A stretch of DNA of 51,049 bases, from positions 1-51,049 of the forward strand of contig JALUUL010000054.1 in the NCBI GenBank assembly GCA_027021385.1. The letters run 5' to 3'. The position numbers and the translations under genes are program-made. The notes below the pieces were generated by a model that was not told the DNA's origin, ran no database searches, and was given only the letters and a program-made list of their open reading frames with translations. Of this stretch, positions 8,578-17,148 are shown in pieces; the stretch's first letter is position 1; every line of letters starts with the position of its first letter. This stretch comes from Planctomycetota bacterium. Its GTDB lineage: Bacteria > Planctomycetota > UBA1135 > GCA-002748355.

Positions 8578-11568
8578 TCACTTCCCTCCCTTGAAGACGG
8601 GGTTCTTCTCGAAGAAACGGAGGCCTTCGAGAAAACCCGCCCGGTAGGACTCCCAGTCCGTTCCGTAGCCGACCCCGACCACGAGGCTCGTCATGACCGG
8701 CTTCATCCCCTGGAGGAAGCGGAGCGCGAAGCGAATCGCGTGCGCGTGTCCCAGATCCCCGGGAAGCCCCTTCCCGAGATGCTTCGCGAGGGCGTCGAGC
8801 TTGCCGGCCGAATACGCGTACCAGGACGCGATGTAACCAGCGAAGGACTGGACCACGGGGCCGTGGAGCTTCGTGGGGGAGAAGCCCGAGAGCTTCCGGA
8901 ACCACTCCCCCCGGCCTCCGCGGTTCAGCCAGTACCAGGCGCCCCCGACCCCGTAGAGCCCGTCCTCGGTCACGGCGTCGAAGGCGCCGCTCTTCGGATC
9001 GATCCGGATCCAGGCAATCGTCTCTCCGAGCCCGAAGGGCACGGGCTTTCCCGGAAGGACGACGACCGAGTCCGGCGCGTCCGTAAATCCCTCGGCGATC
9101 AGATCCCGTACGCGCGGATCCGCGATCCCCTTCGGCCCTCCGGCCGCCGATTTCCGGTTCAGGATCATCCACCCCGCGGGAAGCGGCTTCAGGGAGAAGC
9201 GCAGGGGAAGGCTCCCCTTGACCGAGAGATCGACCTCCCTGGAAAAGGCCTCGAAGCCCGGGGCCTTCACTTCGAAGCGAAAGCGGCCGATCGGTTTCTT
9301 CGCGATCGGAAAGGAGAACCACCCGTCCGCGCCGCTCCGGGTCTCGAGCCCCCCGTTCTCCATCCGGATCCCGGCCCCCTTGACCGGAAGCCCCGACGCG
9401 AGGTTGCGGACGACCCCCTTCCAACTCGACTGGAAGACGGCATTCTGGACGGAAATGAGCGGATAGATCGGATCATCGAGGACGGTGAACTTGTTGATCG
9501 GAGGCTTCTTCTCGGCCGGATGCGTGGGGGCGGGGATCGACTCGACCTCGCTGTAAGCATCCGGCTTTCCCGCCTTCGCCCTCTCCCAGGTCCCCGCGAT
9601 CTTCAGGAAGGGAAGACGCAGCATGCGGTCGTCGACCCGAACCTCGAGCATCTCCGTCCCGACGAGAAAGAGTTCGAGAGGTTCGGAGAGATTCCGATAC
9701 TTGTCGCTGTAGCGGAGGATCGTGCGGCCTTTCGATTTCAACTCCGCATAGACCGAACGGCTCAGCATGATGTGGCTCTCGCCGCCGTTGTACCTGGATT
9801 GGTCGTACCAGTAGGAGAAGACGTGGCTGTCCTCCAGGGTCTTCGGAGGAATCACGAACCTCGCAGCGAAGCGATAGGGCCTCCGGTTCACGTCGTCCCA
9901 GTAATCGACGTTGTCGTAAACCAGGGGGCGCGGCTTCCCGTCCTTGTCCGGGACTCCCGGCTCGAGGATCTCCAGCTCCCCGTTCAGCACTTCCTTCCCC
10001 TTCCTCTTCCGATAGGAGAAGATGCGGTGGCCGGGGACCTTGAAATCCTCGGCGTCGCTCCCCCACTCGATGCGGGGGATGTAGGTCGTGGGGACTCCAC
10101 GGGCGGCCCCGAGCAAGGCCTCCACCTCGAAGGCCAGGGCCTCGAGATCCTCGCTCCGACAACGCCCCCGGGACAGGAGCGGCCATTCCCGACCCGACTT
10201 CTCCATGACCTCGCGGAGCGACGCGGCGGGTTCGAGGACGAGTCCCTCCTCCCCGCGGCGGAAACTCAAGACCGCCTCCTTCCCCTCCGCGATGTCGAGC
10301 CGCGATCCGAATCCCTTGCCCGCGCTCAAGGCGGACAGGGCGCTCCGGTAGAGGTCCAGTCTCGAGAGGACGGAGGGGAAGGGGGCGATCTCGAGGGCCC
10401 GCTCGAGGACTGCGGCCGCCGAGAGGACCGGATCCCCGGTGAGGCCGCGGATCGTCCGGTCCTCGAGCTGCATCTCGAGAACGCTCCTCAGGGTGTGGAA
10501 GGCGAAGGTCCTCTCCTTCTCCCCCTCCGCGTGGATCCGGTTCCGGCGGAGATCGAGGGCCTCGCCCGCGACCCCCTTCTCCCGCAGGTGGAACGTGGAG
10601 GCGAGGATCAGCCGAGGCTCGCGGAACGAGACGCTGACCTCGCAGAGGCGGGCCAGTTCCGAGGAGAGCCGGTCCGACTCCTCGACGTGGGAGAGGGCCC
10701 GAGACCAGGCCCGGCGCTCCATGGGCCGCAGCCCGTGATCCTTCTCCTGGAGGAGGCTCCGTTCGCGTTCCGCGATCCCGGGGAGGAGCCTCCCGGTCGT
10801 GAAGAAGAGCAGATGCGCATCCCTCGGATCGTCGAGCTTCGGGCGACCCTCGTATTCCCCGCTCCAGATCAGGCGGCGATAACGCCCCTGGACGACGCCT
10901 CCGGGGCCCAAGACCTCGAAACGGAGTTCCAGGCGATCCCCGGCGGACCCCGAGACCGGAACCGAGGCGAGAGGCTCCATCGACGGAACGGCGAGGAGAC
11001 GCACCTGGTCGCCGGCGCGGCGGAGAACCAGGGGATGATGGCTCAGCGCGGCGCTGTCGACGAGGCATCGGCTCTCCTTCCGGGCCTTCTCCGAGGAACC
11101 CGCGAGGAGGCGGATCGCCAAGCGATGGCGAAGTTCCGCGGGGGGCTCCCCCCCGGTCCATTGCGGGGGGCCGCCGCCTCCATGCGGATCGAGGCGGAGA
11201 TCCCTCCAGCGCCCCCCCTCCGAGAGCTGCACCCACCAGGCCCCATCCCTCCCGGCCAGCCGGACCTCGAAGCCCGAGGCCGCCAGCAGTTCCTTCAGGA
11301 GCCAGGCCCGGTCGAGATCGTTTCCCCTTCCGGCCCAGAGGACCCCGATCGGCCCCCTGAGGGAACCCTCGTAGTCGTCGGGCGCGCATTCCTCCCGGAC
11401 ATAACGGAGGATCCGCTCGAGATCGCGCCCGCAGGCCTCGGCCTTCCACGGGATCCAATCCCCGCCGTCCTCCCGCGAACAGGACCTCCACAACAGGACC
11501 GAGGAGCCGAGGAGAAGAAAGGCGAGAGCGACTCGCGCGCCGGACTTTCTGCTTCGGTACTCCTCCAT
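8578..11568 (-). CDS. Large exported protein with degenerate transglutaminase-like and carboxypeptidase-regulatory-like domains
   Basis: A 996-aa protein. An N-terminal hydrophobic segment (residues 11-28) ends in a Cys (C30) and could be an uncleaved anchor. Residues about 70-130 match the transglutaminase core by pattern (RGNDLDRAWLLKELLAASGF, WWVQL, WRDLRLDP). The catalytic Cys position is occupied by D/L at 84-85, and the usual His position lies in GAWW (109-112), so it is probably inactive. Near residues 720-800 is a beta-sandwich carboxypeptidase-regulatory-like repeat (GVVRNLASGLPVKGAGIRME). The C-terminal region is unrecognised. GAAGGAGG before the ATG at 11568 fixes the start; the frame continues upstream only antisense to the aldehyde dehydrogenase. 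Function unknown. Confidence 0.75.
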   Translation of the reverse strand: MEEYRSRKSGARVALAFLLLGSSVLLWRSCSREDGGDWIPWKAEACGRDLERILRYVREECAPDDYEGSLRGPIGVLWAGRGNDLDRAWLLKELLAASGFEVRLAGRDGAWWVQLSEGGRWRDLRLDPHGGGGPPQWTGGEPPAELRHRLAIRLLAGSSEKARKESRCLVDSAALSHHPLVLRRAGDQVRLLAVPSMEPLASVPVSGSAGDRLELRFEVLGPGGVVQGRYRRLIWSGEYEGRPKLDDPRDAHLLFFTTGRLLPGIAERERSLLQEKDHGLRPMERRAWSRALSHVEESDRLSSELARLCEVSVSFREPRLILASTFHLREKGVAGEALDLRRNRIHAEGEKERTFAFHTLRSVLEMQLEDRTIRGLTGDPVLSAAAVLERALEIAPFPSVLSRLDLYRSALSALSAGKGFGSRLDIAEGKEAVLSFRRGEEGLVLEPAASLREVMEKSGREWPLLSRGRCRSEDLEALAFEVEALLGAARGVPTTYIPRIEWGSDAEDFKVPGHRIFSYRKRKGKEVLNGELEILEPGVPDKDGKPRPLVYDNVDYWDDVNRRPYRFAARFVIPPKTLEDSHVFSYWYDQSRYNGGESHIMLSRSVYAELKSKGRTILRYSDKYRNLSEPLELFLVGTEMLEVRVDDRMLRLPFLKIAGTWERAKAGKPDAYSEVESIPAPTHPAEKKPPINKFTVLDDPIYPLISVQNAVFQSSWKGVVRNLASGLPVKGAGIRMENGGLETRSGADGWFSFPIAKKPIGRFRFEVKAPGFEAFSREVDLSVKGSLPLRFSLKPLPAGWMILNRKSAAGGPKGIADPRVRDLIAEGFTDAPDSVVVLPGKPVPFGLGETIAWIRIDPKSGAFDAVTEDGLYGVGGAWYWLNRGGRGEWFRKLSGFSPTKLHGPVVQSFAGYIASWYAYSAGKLDALAKHLGKGLPGDLGHAHAIRFALRFLQGMKPVMTSLVVGVGYGTDWESYRAGFLEGLRFFEKNPVFKGGK

Positions 11569-11655
11569 CCGCACTCCTCCTTCAAAAGGCGCGATCATAC
11601 GGCACGGAGACCGCGGACACCCCCGTCCGCAGGAAGTCGCCGGGGACCTCTTTCC

Positions 11656-11685
11656 TTGCCTTCCGACTTCGTTTCCGGCTAGCCT
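11656..11685 (+). promoter_or_regulatory. Candidate promoter with very short leader, aldehyde dehydrogenase
   Basis: TTGCCT (11656-11661), an 18-bp spacer, then TAGCCT (11680-11685). The ATG follows after 9 nt and no Shine-Dalgarno is present, so the transcript may be leaderless or nearly so. Confidence 0.4.
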
Positions 11686-11694
11686 CCCGGGCCT

Positions 11695-13137
11695 ATGAAG
11701 ATCATCGACGGCTATCTCTTCATCGACGGGGATTGGAGGAAATCCTCGACCGGCGAAACTTTCGAATGCGTGAATCCGGCTGACGAGGAAGTCGTGGCCC
11801 GCTGCGCGACAGCCGGGATCGACGACGTCCTCGCGGCCGTCGCCGCCGCTCGGCGGGCCTTCGACGAAGGCCCTTGGCCCCGCTGGTCGGCCTCGAAGAG
11901 GGGCGCGGTCCTTCACAGGCTTGCGGACCTCGTCGAGCGGGACGCGGACGAGATGGCGCGGAGGGAGACCCTCAACACCGGGAAGACCTGGTTCGATTCC
12001 CGAAAGATCGAGATCCCCTTCGCGGCCCAGGTCCTCCGCTACTTCGCGGGCATGGCGGACAAGTGGGGCGGACGGAGCCTTCCCGGGAGGGAAGACGCTC
12101 TCCTCCTCACGCAGAAACAACCGGTGGGCGTCGTCGCGGCCATCACCCCCTGGAACTTCCCCTTCCTGCTCGCCGCCTGGAAGATCGGGCCCGCGCTGGC
12201 CGCCGGCTGCACGTTCATCCTCAAACCCGCGAGTCTGACTCCGTTGAGCGCCCTGCATTTCGCCTCCCTCTGCGAGGAGGCGGGGCTCCCCAAGGGCGTC
12301 TTCAACCTCGTCACGGGATCCGGCTCCCTCGTCGGGAGCGCCCTCGCCGGACACGAGGAGGTCGACAAGATCGCCTTCACGGGCTCGACCGAGGTCGGAA
12401 GGATGGTCCAGGAGAAGGCGGCGGCGACCAACAAGCGCGTGACGATGGAACTCGGAGGAAAATCCCCGAACATCGTCTTCGCGGACGCCGACCTGAGGGC
12501 CGCGGCAAGAGGGGCTCTGACCGGGATCTTCTACAACAAGGGCGAGGTCTGCGCCGCCGGCAGCCGTCTCCTCGTCGAGAGGTCCATCTACGATGACTTC
12601 GTGAAGGGCCTCGCGGCGAAGGCCGAGGGGATGAAGGTCGGAGATCCGATGGCGAAGGAGACGCGGATGGGTCCCGTCATCAGCCGGGCCCAGCTCGAGA
12701 GCGCCCTCGATTACATCGCGGCCGGGAAGGCGGAAGGCGCCCGGCTCGTCGCGGGAGGAGAGAAAGCCGATCTCGGCAAGGGTTTCTATCTCCGGCCCAC
12801 GATCTTCGCCGACGTGGATCCGGGCATGCGGATCGCAAGGGAGGAGATCTTCGGCCCGGTTCTGTCGGTCCTCCCCTTCGAAGGGGAGGAGGAGGCCCTG
12901 GAGACCGCGAACGGCAGCTCCTTCGGCCTCGCGGCGGGCGTATGGACGCGGGACATCGGAAAGGCGCTTCGCCTCGCGCAGGGGATCCGGGCAGGAACGG
13001 TCTGGGTCAACGCCTACAACCTCTACGATCCTGGGCTTCCGTTCGGCGGTTTCAAGCAGAGCGGTTTCGGGAGGGAACTCGGGATCGAGGCGATTGACTC
13101 CTACCTGGAGACCAAGAGCATCTGGGTGCAGCTCTGA
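11695..13137 (+). CDS. NAD(P)+-dependent aldehyde dehydrogenase
   Basis: A 480-aa class 1/2-like ALDH that oxidises an aldehyde to the acid. The general base is E252 in MELGGKSPN and the nucleophile is C286 in GEVCAAGSR (most relatives read GQxC). The cofactor-site motifs ITPWNFP and FTGSTEVG are present, as is the C-terminal PFGGFKQSGFGRELG. The closest textbook groups are betaine- and phenylacetaldehyde-type enzymes, but the substrate cannot be assigned from sequence alone. It is a single gene, flanked by hairpins downstream and a divergent gene upstream. Confidence 0.93.
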   Translation: MKIIDGYLFIDGDWRKSSTGETFECVNPADEEVVARCATAGIDDVLAAVAAARRAFDEGPWPRWSASKRGAVLHRLADLVERDADEMARRETLNTGKTWFDSRKIEIPFAAQVLRYFAGMADKWGGRSLPGREDALLLTQKQPVGVVAAITPWNFPFLLAAWKIGPALAAGCTFILKPASLTPLSALHFASLCEEAGLPKGVFNLVTGSGSLVGSALAGHEEVDKIAFTGSTEVGRMVQEKAAATNKRVTMELGGKSPNIVFADADLRAAARGALTGIFYNKGEVCAAGSRLLVERSIYDDFVKGLAAKAEGMKVGDPMAKETRMGPVISRAQLESALDYIAAGKAEGARLVAGGEKADLGKGFYLRPTIFADVDPGMRIAREEIFGPVLSVLPFEGEEEALETANGSSFGLAAGVWTRDIGKALRLAQGIRAGTVWVNAYNLYDPGLPFGGFKQSGFGRELGIEAIDSYLETKSIWVQL

Positions 13138-13189
13138 GGACCCCGCGTCACGGATCTCCCCTGGGGTCCCTCTCCGGGGCGCGGCCCCG
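13138..13189 (+). terminator. Two hairpins after the aldehyde dehydrogenase
   Basis: GGACCCC (13138-13144) pairs with GGGGTCC (13163-13169). A second compact stem CGGGGC/GCCCCG (13175-13180 with 13184-13189) follows. There is no clear T tract. Confidence 0.45.
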
Positions 13190-13305
13190 CCCCCGAAGCC
13201 CGATGACAGCGGCTCCACGAAAAAACGGCCCCCCCGAGCCTCCGCGGATGCAGGTTCGAACTTCCGAAACCCGATGAAGGAATGGGACTAGGAAGGGCCG
13301 AGCCG

Positions 13306-15090
13306 ATGCAGGACTCAGGGATCTTCATCTTTCCGCTGGCCGAATCTAGGGAGCTTCGCTCCCCATGGCCCGAGGGCGGTCTCTGCGCGAGGCGCATCCC
13401 CGATCTCCTCTGCACCTATCTCGGGAGCGCCGAGGAGGAAGCCGCACTCGTTGAGATCAGGGCCGCGGACGAGAGCGGCGCTCCCATCGGACGCTGGGCG
13501 CGCCTTCGGGAAGAGCCTCGCCCCGAGGACGCCCGCGCCTTCCTGGACGGCCAGGGGGCCCGGGTCTTCATCACCGGAACCCTGCGCCAGCACGCAAGCG
13601 ATCTCGAGGTCACCTTCCATCTCATTCCGATGGAGGGTTTCGCCGAGGGAGTGGAGATCACAGGAATGATCGAGGCCGCGGATCCGGTCCGCGGTTTTCT
13701 CACGCTCGCGCGCCGGGTCGCCGCGGCCCTGGAGGCCGACATCCTGCACGAGAGCTTCGCCTCCCTCTGCGGCACCGACCCAAAGGCCTTCCTCCAGGTG
13801 CTCCTTGGCTTCGAGGGGGCGGCCTCCCTCGATCCCGAGATCCTCGGAGAATCCGACCCCGTTTCCCGACTGCGGCCCCTGCTCGCGGCACTCGAGACCG
13901 ACGGCGGCCAGGGACTCGCGCTCCGGAGGCTCAATCAGGCGATCCACGAGGGAATCGCCTCCTCGATCCTTACCGTCGACCAGGGCCTGCGCCTGCTCGA
14001 CGAGGCGCTCGAGCGGAACCCGAGAGACAGCACGGCCATGACGGCGATCGGGGATTTCCTCGCCGCCATCGACGAGGAGGAGCGGGCCGAAGGTTGGCTG
14101 ACCGCCGCCGCCGCCCTCGAGGACGCGCCGGCCCCTTGCCTCGAGAGCCTGGGCATCCTGCTCGCGAACCGGGGCGAGACCGTCCAGGCCCGGAATCTCT
14201 GGTTGATGGCGGTCGACAAGGACGGACACCCGGACTTCTTCGCCCATCTCGCGAGGCTGGCCTTCCTCGAGAAAAACTACGACGAGGCCTGGGACAAGAC
14301 GATCCGAGGACTTCGCCGGCTGAACGAACGCCGACTCCATCCCGGGGAATGGGGGGGAGAAGAAGCCGGGAGGTCGGGCGTCCTGCTCCGGTACCTGGCC
14401 GAACACCTCGCGGAGATCGACGACCCCAGGGTCATTCCCCCCAGGGATCTCGCCGAACTCTGCCTCGACCTCGTCGGACAGATCGAAGAACCATCGGACC
14501 GACTGGATCTCGGCCTCTGTCTCGTCAGGGTCGGGGAGATCGACATCGGGGTGTCGATCCTCCGTTCTGTCCTCCCGCACGTCGAGGATCCCGATCGTGC
14601 CGAGGAAGGTTGGGAAGTCCTCGGGAAGCTCACGATCGAGGGCTTCGCCGCGCGTATGCGAAGCGCTCCCGGCGAGACTCTGGGCGGGGAGAGCCGAGGG
14701 GAGGCCCTGTCCTGGTGGGAAGAGGCCGCGAAGGCCCTCCCTAGGTTCGGAAGGATCCATCTCCGCCTCGGATCGGAGCGACTCCTCGCCGGCCGCACGG
14801 TCGAGGCCCGGGAGGCCTACGAGATCGCCGCCTTTCTCCTTCGCGACGAGACCGGCCCTCTTCGTGGGCTCGCGGCCGCTTCGCTGCGTTCGGGCGCCCT
14901 GGACGAATCCGAACTCGCCCTCCGCCGGGCCCTCGAGATCGAGCCCGAGGACGCCGGCCTGCACGCGGATCTCGCCCTCCTCCTCCACGGACTCGGAAGG
15001 GAGGAGGAGGCCGCCGAGGCCCTGGAGATCGCAGAGGTCCTGGACCCCGGCCACCCGAGCGTCGCCCAGGCGAGGGACCGGCTCGGCTGA
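13306..15090 (+). CDS. Tetratricopeptide-repeat protein with N-terminal TolB-N/FlgO-like domain
   Basis: A 594-aa protein. Residues about 1-150 resemble the small alpha/beta domain seen at the N-terminus of TolB-like and FlgO-like proteins (ARVFITGTLRQHASDLEVTF); this is by eye and tentative. The rest is helical repeats, clearest at the C-terminus (LADLALLLHGLGREEEAAEAL-type TPRs, with LDPGHP in the last). There is no signal peptide, so it is probably cytoplasmic and mediates protein interactions. The start could be the ATG at 13282 or at 13306; I prefer 13306 because GAAGGG lies 8-9 nt upstream. It converges with the next gene, leaving only 2 nt between the stops. Confidence 0.75.
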   Translation: MQDSGIFIFPLAESRELRSPWPEGGLCARRIPDLLCTYLGSAEEEAALVEIRAADESGAPIGRWARLREEPRPEDARAFLDGQGARVFITGTLRQHASDLEVTFHLIPMEGFAEGVEITGMIEAADPVRGFLTLARRVAAALEADILHESFASLCGTDPKAFLQVLLGFEGAASLDPEILGESDPVSRLRPLLAALETDGGQGLALRRLNQAIHEGIASSILTVDQGLRLLDEALERNPRDSTAMTAIGDFLAAIDEEERAEGWLTAAAALEDAPAPCLESLGILLANRGETVQARNLWLMAVDKDGHPDFFAHLARLAFLEKNYDEAWDKTIRGLRRLNERRLHPGEWGGEEAGRSGVLLRYLAEHLAEIDDPRVIPPRDLAELCLDLVGQIEEPSDRLDLGLCLVRVGEIDIGVSILRSVLPHVEDPDRAEEGWEVLGKLTIEGFAARMRSAPGETLGGESRGEALSWWEEAAKALPRFGRIHLRLGSERLLAGRTVEAREAYEIAAFLLRDETGPLRGLAAASLRSGALDESELALRRALEIEPEDAGLHADLALLLHGLGREEEAAEALEIAEVLDPGHPSVAQARDRLG

Positions 15091-15092
15091 GA

Positions 15093-16301
15093 TCAATCCG
15101 GGAAGTCGATCCGGAACCACCGCCGGATCTCGGCCGGCGGCGGAGAACCTGGACCGATCCTCGCGAGGGTCAGGGCGAGGACGATGTCGTTGCCGACCTC
15201 GAGGAGTTCGAACTCGCGCAGTCCAGGCCCCTGGACCCTGCACCCCCCCTCCTTCGCATGCAACTCCACGAGGCCCAGGGTCCCGGTCGTTCCCCGGGGT
15301 CCCTCGACCGTCTCGACCTCCCCCCCCGGCCCCAGCCATCCGGCCGGTCTCGGCCAAAAGGGGAACGGGAACCGCAGCCTATATCTCTGCCCCGGAACGG
15401 GCTCCTTCAGCGAAACCTCGACCTTCACGCTCCGCCCACCCGCTTCGCAACACAGGCCGAGCCTCCAGGGGACCGGCCTGCGCCGTCCGCCCGGATCGCC
15501 GGGATCGGCCGGAAGCTTCAGCTCGCGTTCGAGGATCAAACCCGAGTTCTCTCCCTGCGCGAAGACCACGGGGCTCATGTGACGCGCCTCGAAGATCCGC
15601 GGCCTTTGGGGGAGCCCGGGTTCGAAGGGTCCTGGATAGCCCGCGTCTCCCTGGACCTCGAGATCCGCGACCCCCTTGCAGGGGCGCCCCTCCAGGATCT
15701 CCCAGGAGAAGCCTCCTCCCCGGCTCCAGGACCAGGACAGCTTCCTTCCTCCGCCCTGCATCCTCGGGGCGCGCTTGCCGAGAGGGCGGGCCCCGGGAAG
15801 TTCGAGGAAGGGGGGCTCCTCGAGCCCCGCCGCCCGGGCCGCACTCTCGAGGAGGGCGAGGGAGAGAGCCTCCTCGGATCCCTTCCCTCGGAACGGACCG
15901 AGGGCGGGAAGCAGGACCGCAAGGAACGCCAGCGGCCCGGGATTCTCGATCAGATGTTCGGCCAACCTGTCTCCCAGGAAACGGCGGTCGAGGCTGAGGC
16001 CGGGTTCGGCGCTTCGATCCTCCGCGTCCGGGTCCCCGTCCCGAACCTCGATCCCCCTGCGCGCTGCGAAGTCCTCGGCCAGGGTCCGCGAGGCCTCCCG
16101 GAAGAACGGATGCGCCCAGGGATCGATCCGGCACCACGAGGGGCCGATCGAAGCGATCTCGAAATCCCGTTCCAGGCGCTCGGCCATCCACCCGCATTCG
16201 AGGTCCAAGGGGAGGCCTCCCGCAAAGGCCCCGGCCCCCTCGAGGAGGGTGGAGACGGAGGCCGGTCCCCCCGCGCAGAAGTGTTCGGGCTCTCGGAGCA
16301 T
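15093..16301 (-). CDS. Unrecognised 402-aa protein; C-terminal part resembles a GH38-type beta-domain
   Basis: I cannot name this protein. It has an N-terminal helical/mixed region, then a beta-rich half with ILERELKLP and RYRLRFPFPFW. That half recalls the C-terminal beta-sandwich of family 38 alpha-mannosidases, but I see no catalytic domain or Asp motif of that family. No signal peptide is visible. The start is taken at the ATG 8 nt after the methyltransferase stop; a TTG at 16313 would instead give a TTGA overlap with that stop. It is almost certainly co-transcribed with the methyltransferase. The frame continues upstream only as a shadow of that gene. Confidence 0.6.
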   Translation of the reverse strand: MLREPEHFCAGGPASVSTLLEGAGAFAGGLPLDLECGWMAERLERDFEIASIGPSWCRIDPWAHPFFREASRTLAEDFAARRGIEVRDGDPDAEDRSAEPGLSLDRRFLGDRLAEHLIENPGPLAFLAVLLPALGPFRGKGSEEALSLALLESAARAAGLEEPPFLELPGARPLGKRAPRMQGGGRKLSWSWSRGGGFSWEILEGRPCKGVADLEVQGDAGYPGPFEPGLPQRPRIFEARHMSPVVFAQGENSGLILERELKLPADPGDPGGRRRPVPWRLGLCCEAGGRSVKVEVSLKEPVPGQRYRLRFPFPFWPRPAGWLGPGGEVETVEGPRGTTGTLGLVELHAKEGGCRVQGPGLREFELLEVGNDIVLALTLARIGPGSPPPAEIRRWFRIDFPD

Positions 16302-16309
16302 GCGACGAC

Positions 16310-16966
16310 TCAAGGGTGGACCCAGTACAGCGTCAAATGCCGATCCGAACTCTTTTCGATCCGGGCTCCAGCGAGGCCCGCCTCCTCGGCGATCCGGGCG
16401 AGTTCCGCAGGGGTGTAGGCCGCCCTCAAGGAATCGGCCAGGAGCTTCCGTTGCTTCCCGGTCGCCCCCACGGCATGGAGCCCGACGAGCCGATCGAGTT
16501 CTTCCTCGTCCGCCGGGCGCATCAGATCCCGGATCAGGATCTTTCCATTCCGCGAACAGACCCTCGCAGCCTCTCGCAGGAAGGCGAAGGGGTCGGCCAC
16601 GTGATGGAGGATCGTGTTGCTGAACACACCCTCGAAGAGCCCGTCGGCGAAGGGCAGGGACTTCGCGTCCCCAGGCATCAACCGGACGCGTTGCGAGAGT
16701 CCCGCCTCTGCGATCCTGAGCCTTGCGATCTTCAGCATCTCCAGCGACATGTCGATCGCGGTGATCCTGACTTCCGGAAAGCGCTCCGCGAGGAGGATCG
16801 GGATGTCCGCCGGCCCGGTCCCGAGGTCGAGCAGCTCGCCTTCCCGCATTCCGAAGATCTCGAGGGTCTCGACGAAGGCCCGGTTCGGTTCGGAGTTGTC
16901 CATGGCCGCGTATTCCCGGGCCTCTTCCGGACAGTCCATGCACTCCGTTTCCGGGATTCGCTCCAT
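16310..16966 (-). CDS. Class I SAM-dependent methyltransferase
   Basis: A 218-aa Rossmann methyltransferase. Motif I is ELLDLGTGPADIP (about residues 45-57). The acidic residue after strand 2 is in ITAIDMS, motif II is GDAKSLPFADGLFEGVFS, and HHVADPFAFLREAARV follows. That pattern matches the Methyltransf_11/UbiE-like group. The substrate is unknown. It leads a two-gene unit with the 402-aa protein. TATACT on this strand at 17044-17049 is a good -10 candidate about 78 nt upstream. Confidence 0.85.
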   Translation of the reverse strand: MERIPETECMDCPEEAREYAAMDNSEPNRAFVETLEIFGMREGELLDLGTGPADIPILLAERFPEVRITAIDMSLEMLKIARLRIAEAGLSQRVRLMPGDAKSLPFADGLFEGVFSNTILHHVADPFAFLREAARVCSRNGKILIRDLMRPADEEELDRLVGLHAVGATGKQRKLLADSLRAAYTPAELARIAEEAGLAGARIEKSSDRHLTLYWVHP

Positions 16967-17043
16967 CCTTCACTTCCCCGGGTTCCCCCACCGGGCCCGG
17001 CCGCCTCCCGGAACCCCCGAAACCATCGGATCGACCGGATTCA

Positions 17044-17051
17044 AGTATAAG
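17044..17051. promoter_or_regulatory. Overlapping divergent -10 candidates
   Basis: TATACT on the minus strand (17044-17049) and TATAAG on the plus strand (17046-17051) share bases between the divergent methyltransferase and glycosyltransferase genes. Clear -35 partners were not found. Confidence 0.4.
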
Positions 17052-17148
17052 TGCGGCCGGGGTCGAAACTCCAAGACGGAGCGGGGTCGCGGACCGGCCC
17101 CCTCCGGAGACCTCCGTTCCGGTTTCGCGAACGAGAACCCGACCTCTG

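Noticed and set aside
8740..11682. A 980-codon plus-strand open frame opposite the 996-aa exported protein
   Set aside because: High-GC shadow: biased third positions keep the opposite strand open. The minus-strand frame has a signal segment, recognisable domains and a strong ribosome-binding site; this one has none.
11569..13218. A 550-codon upstream extension of the 996-aa protein frame
   Set aside because: It runs antisense to the aldehyde dehydrogenase, which has full catalytic motifs. The signal-like N-terminus and GAAGGAGG mark the real start at 11568.
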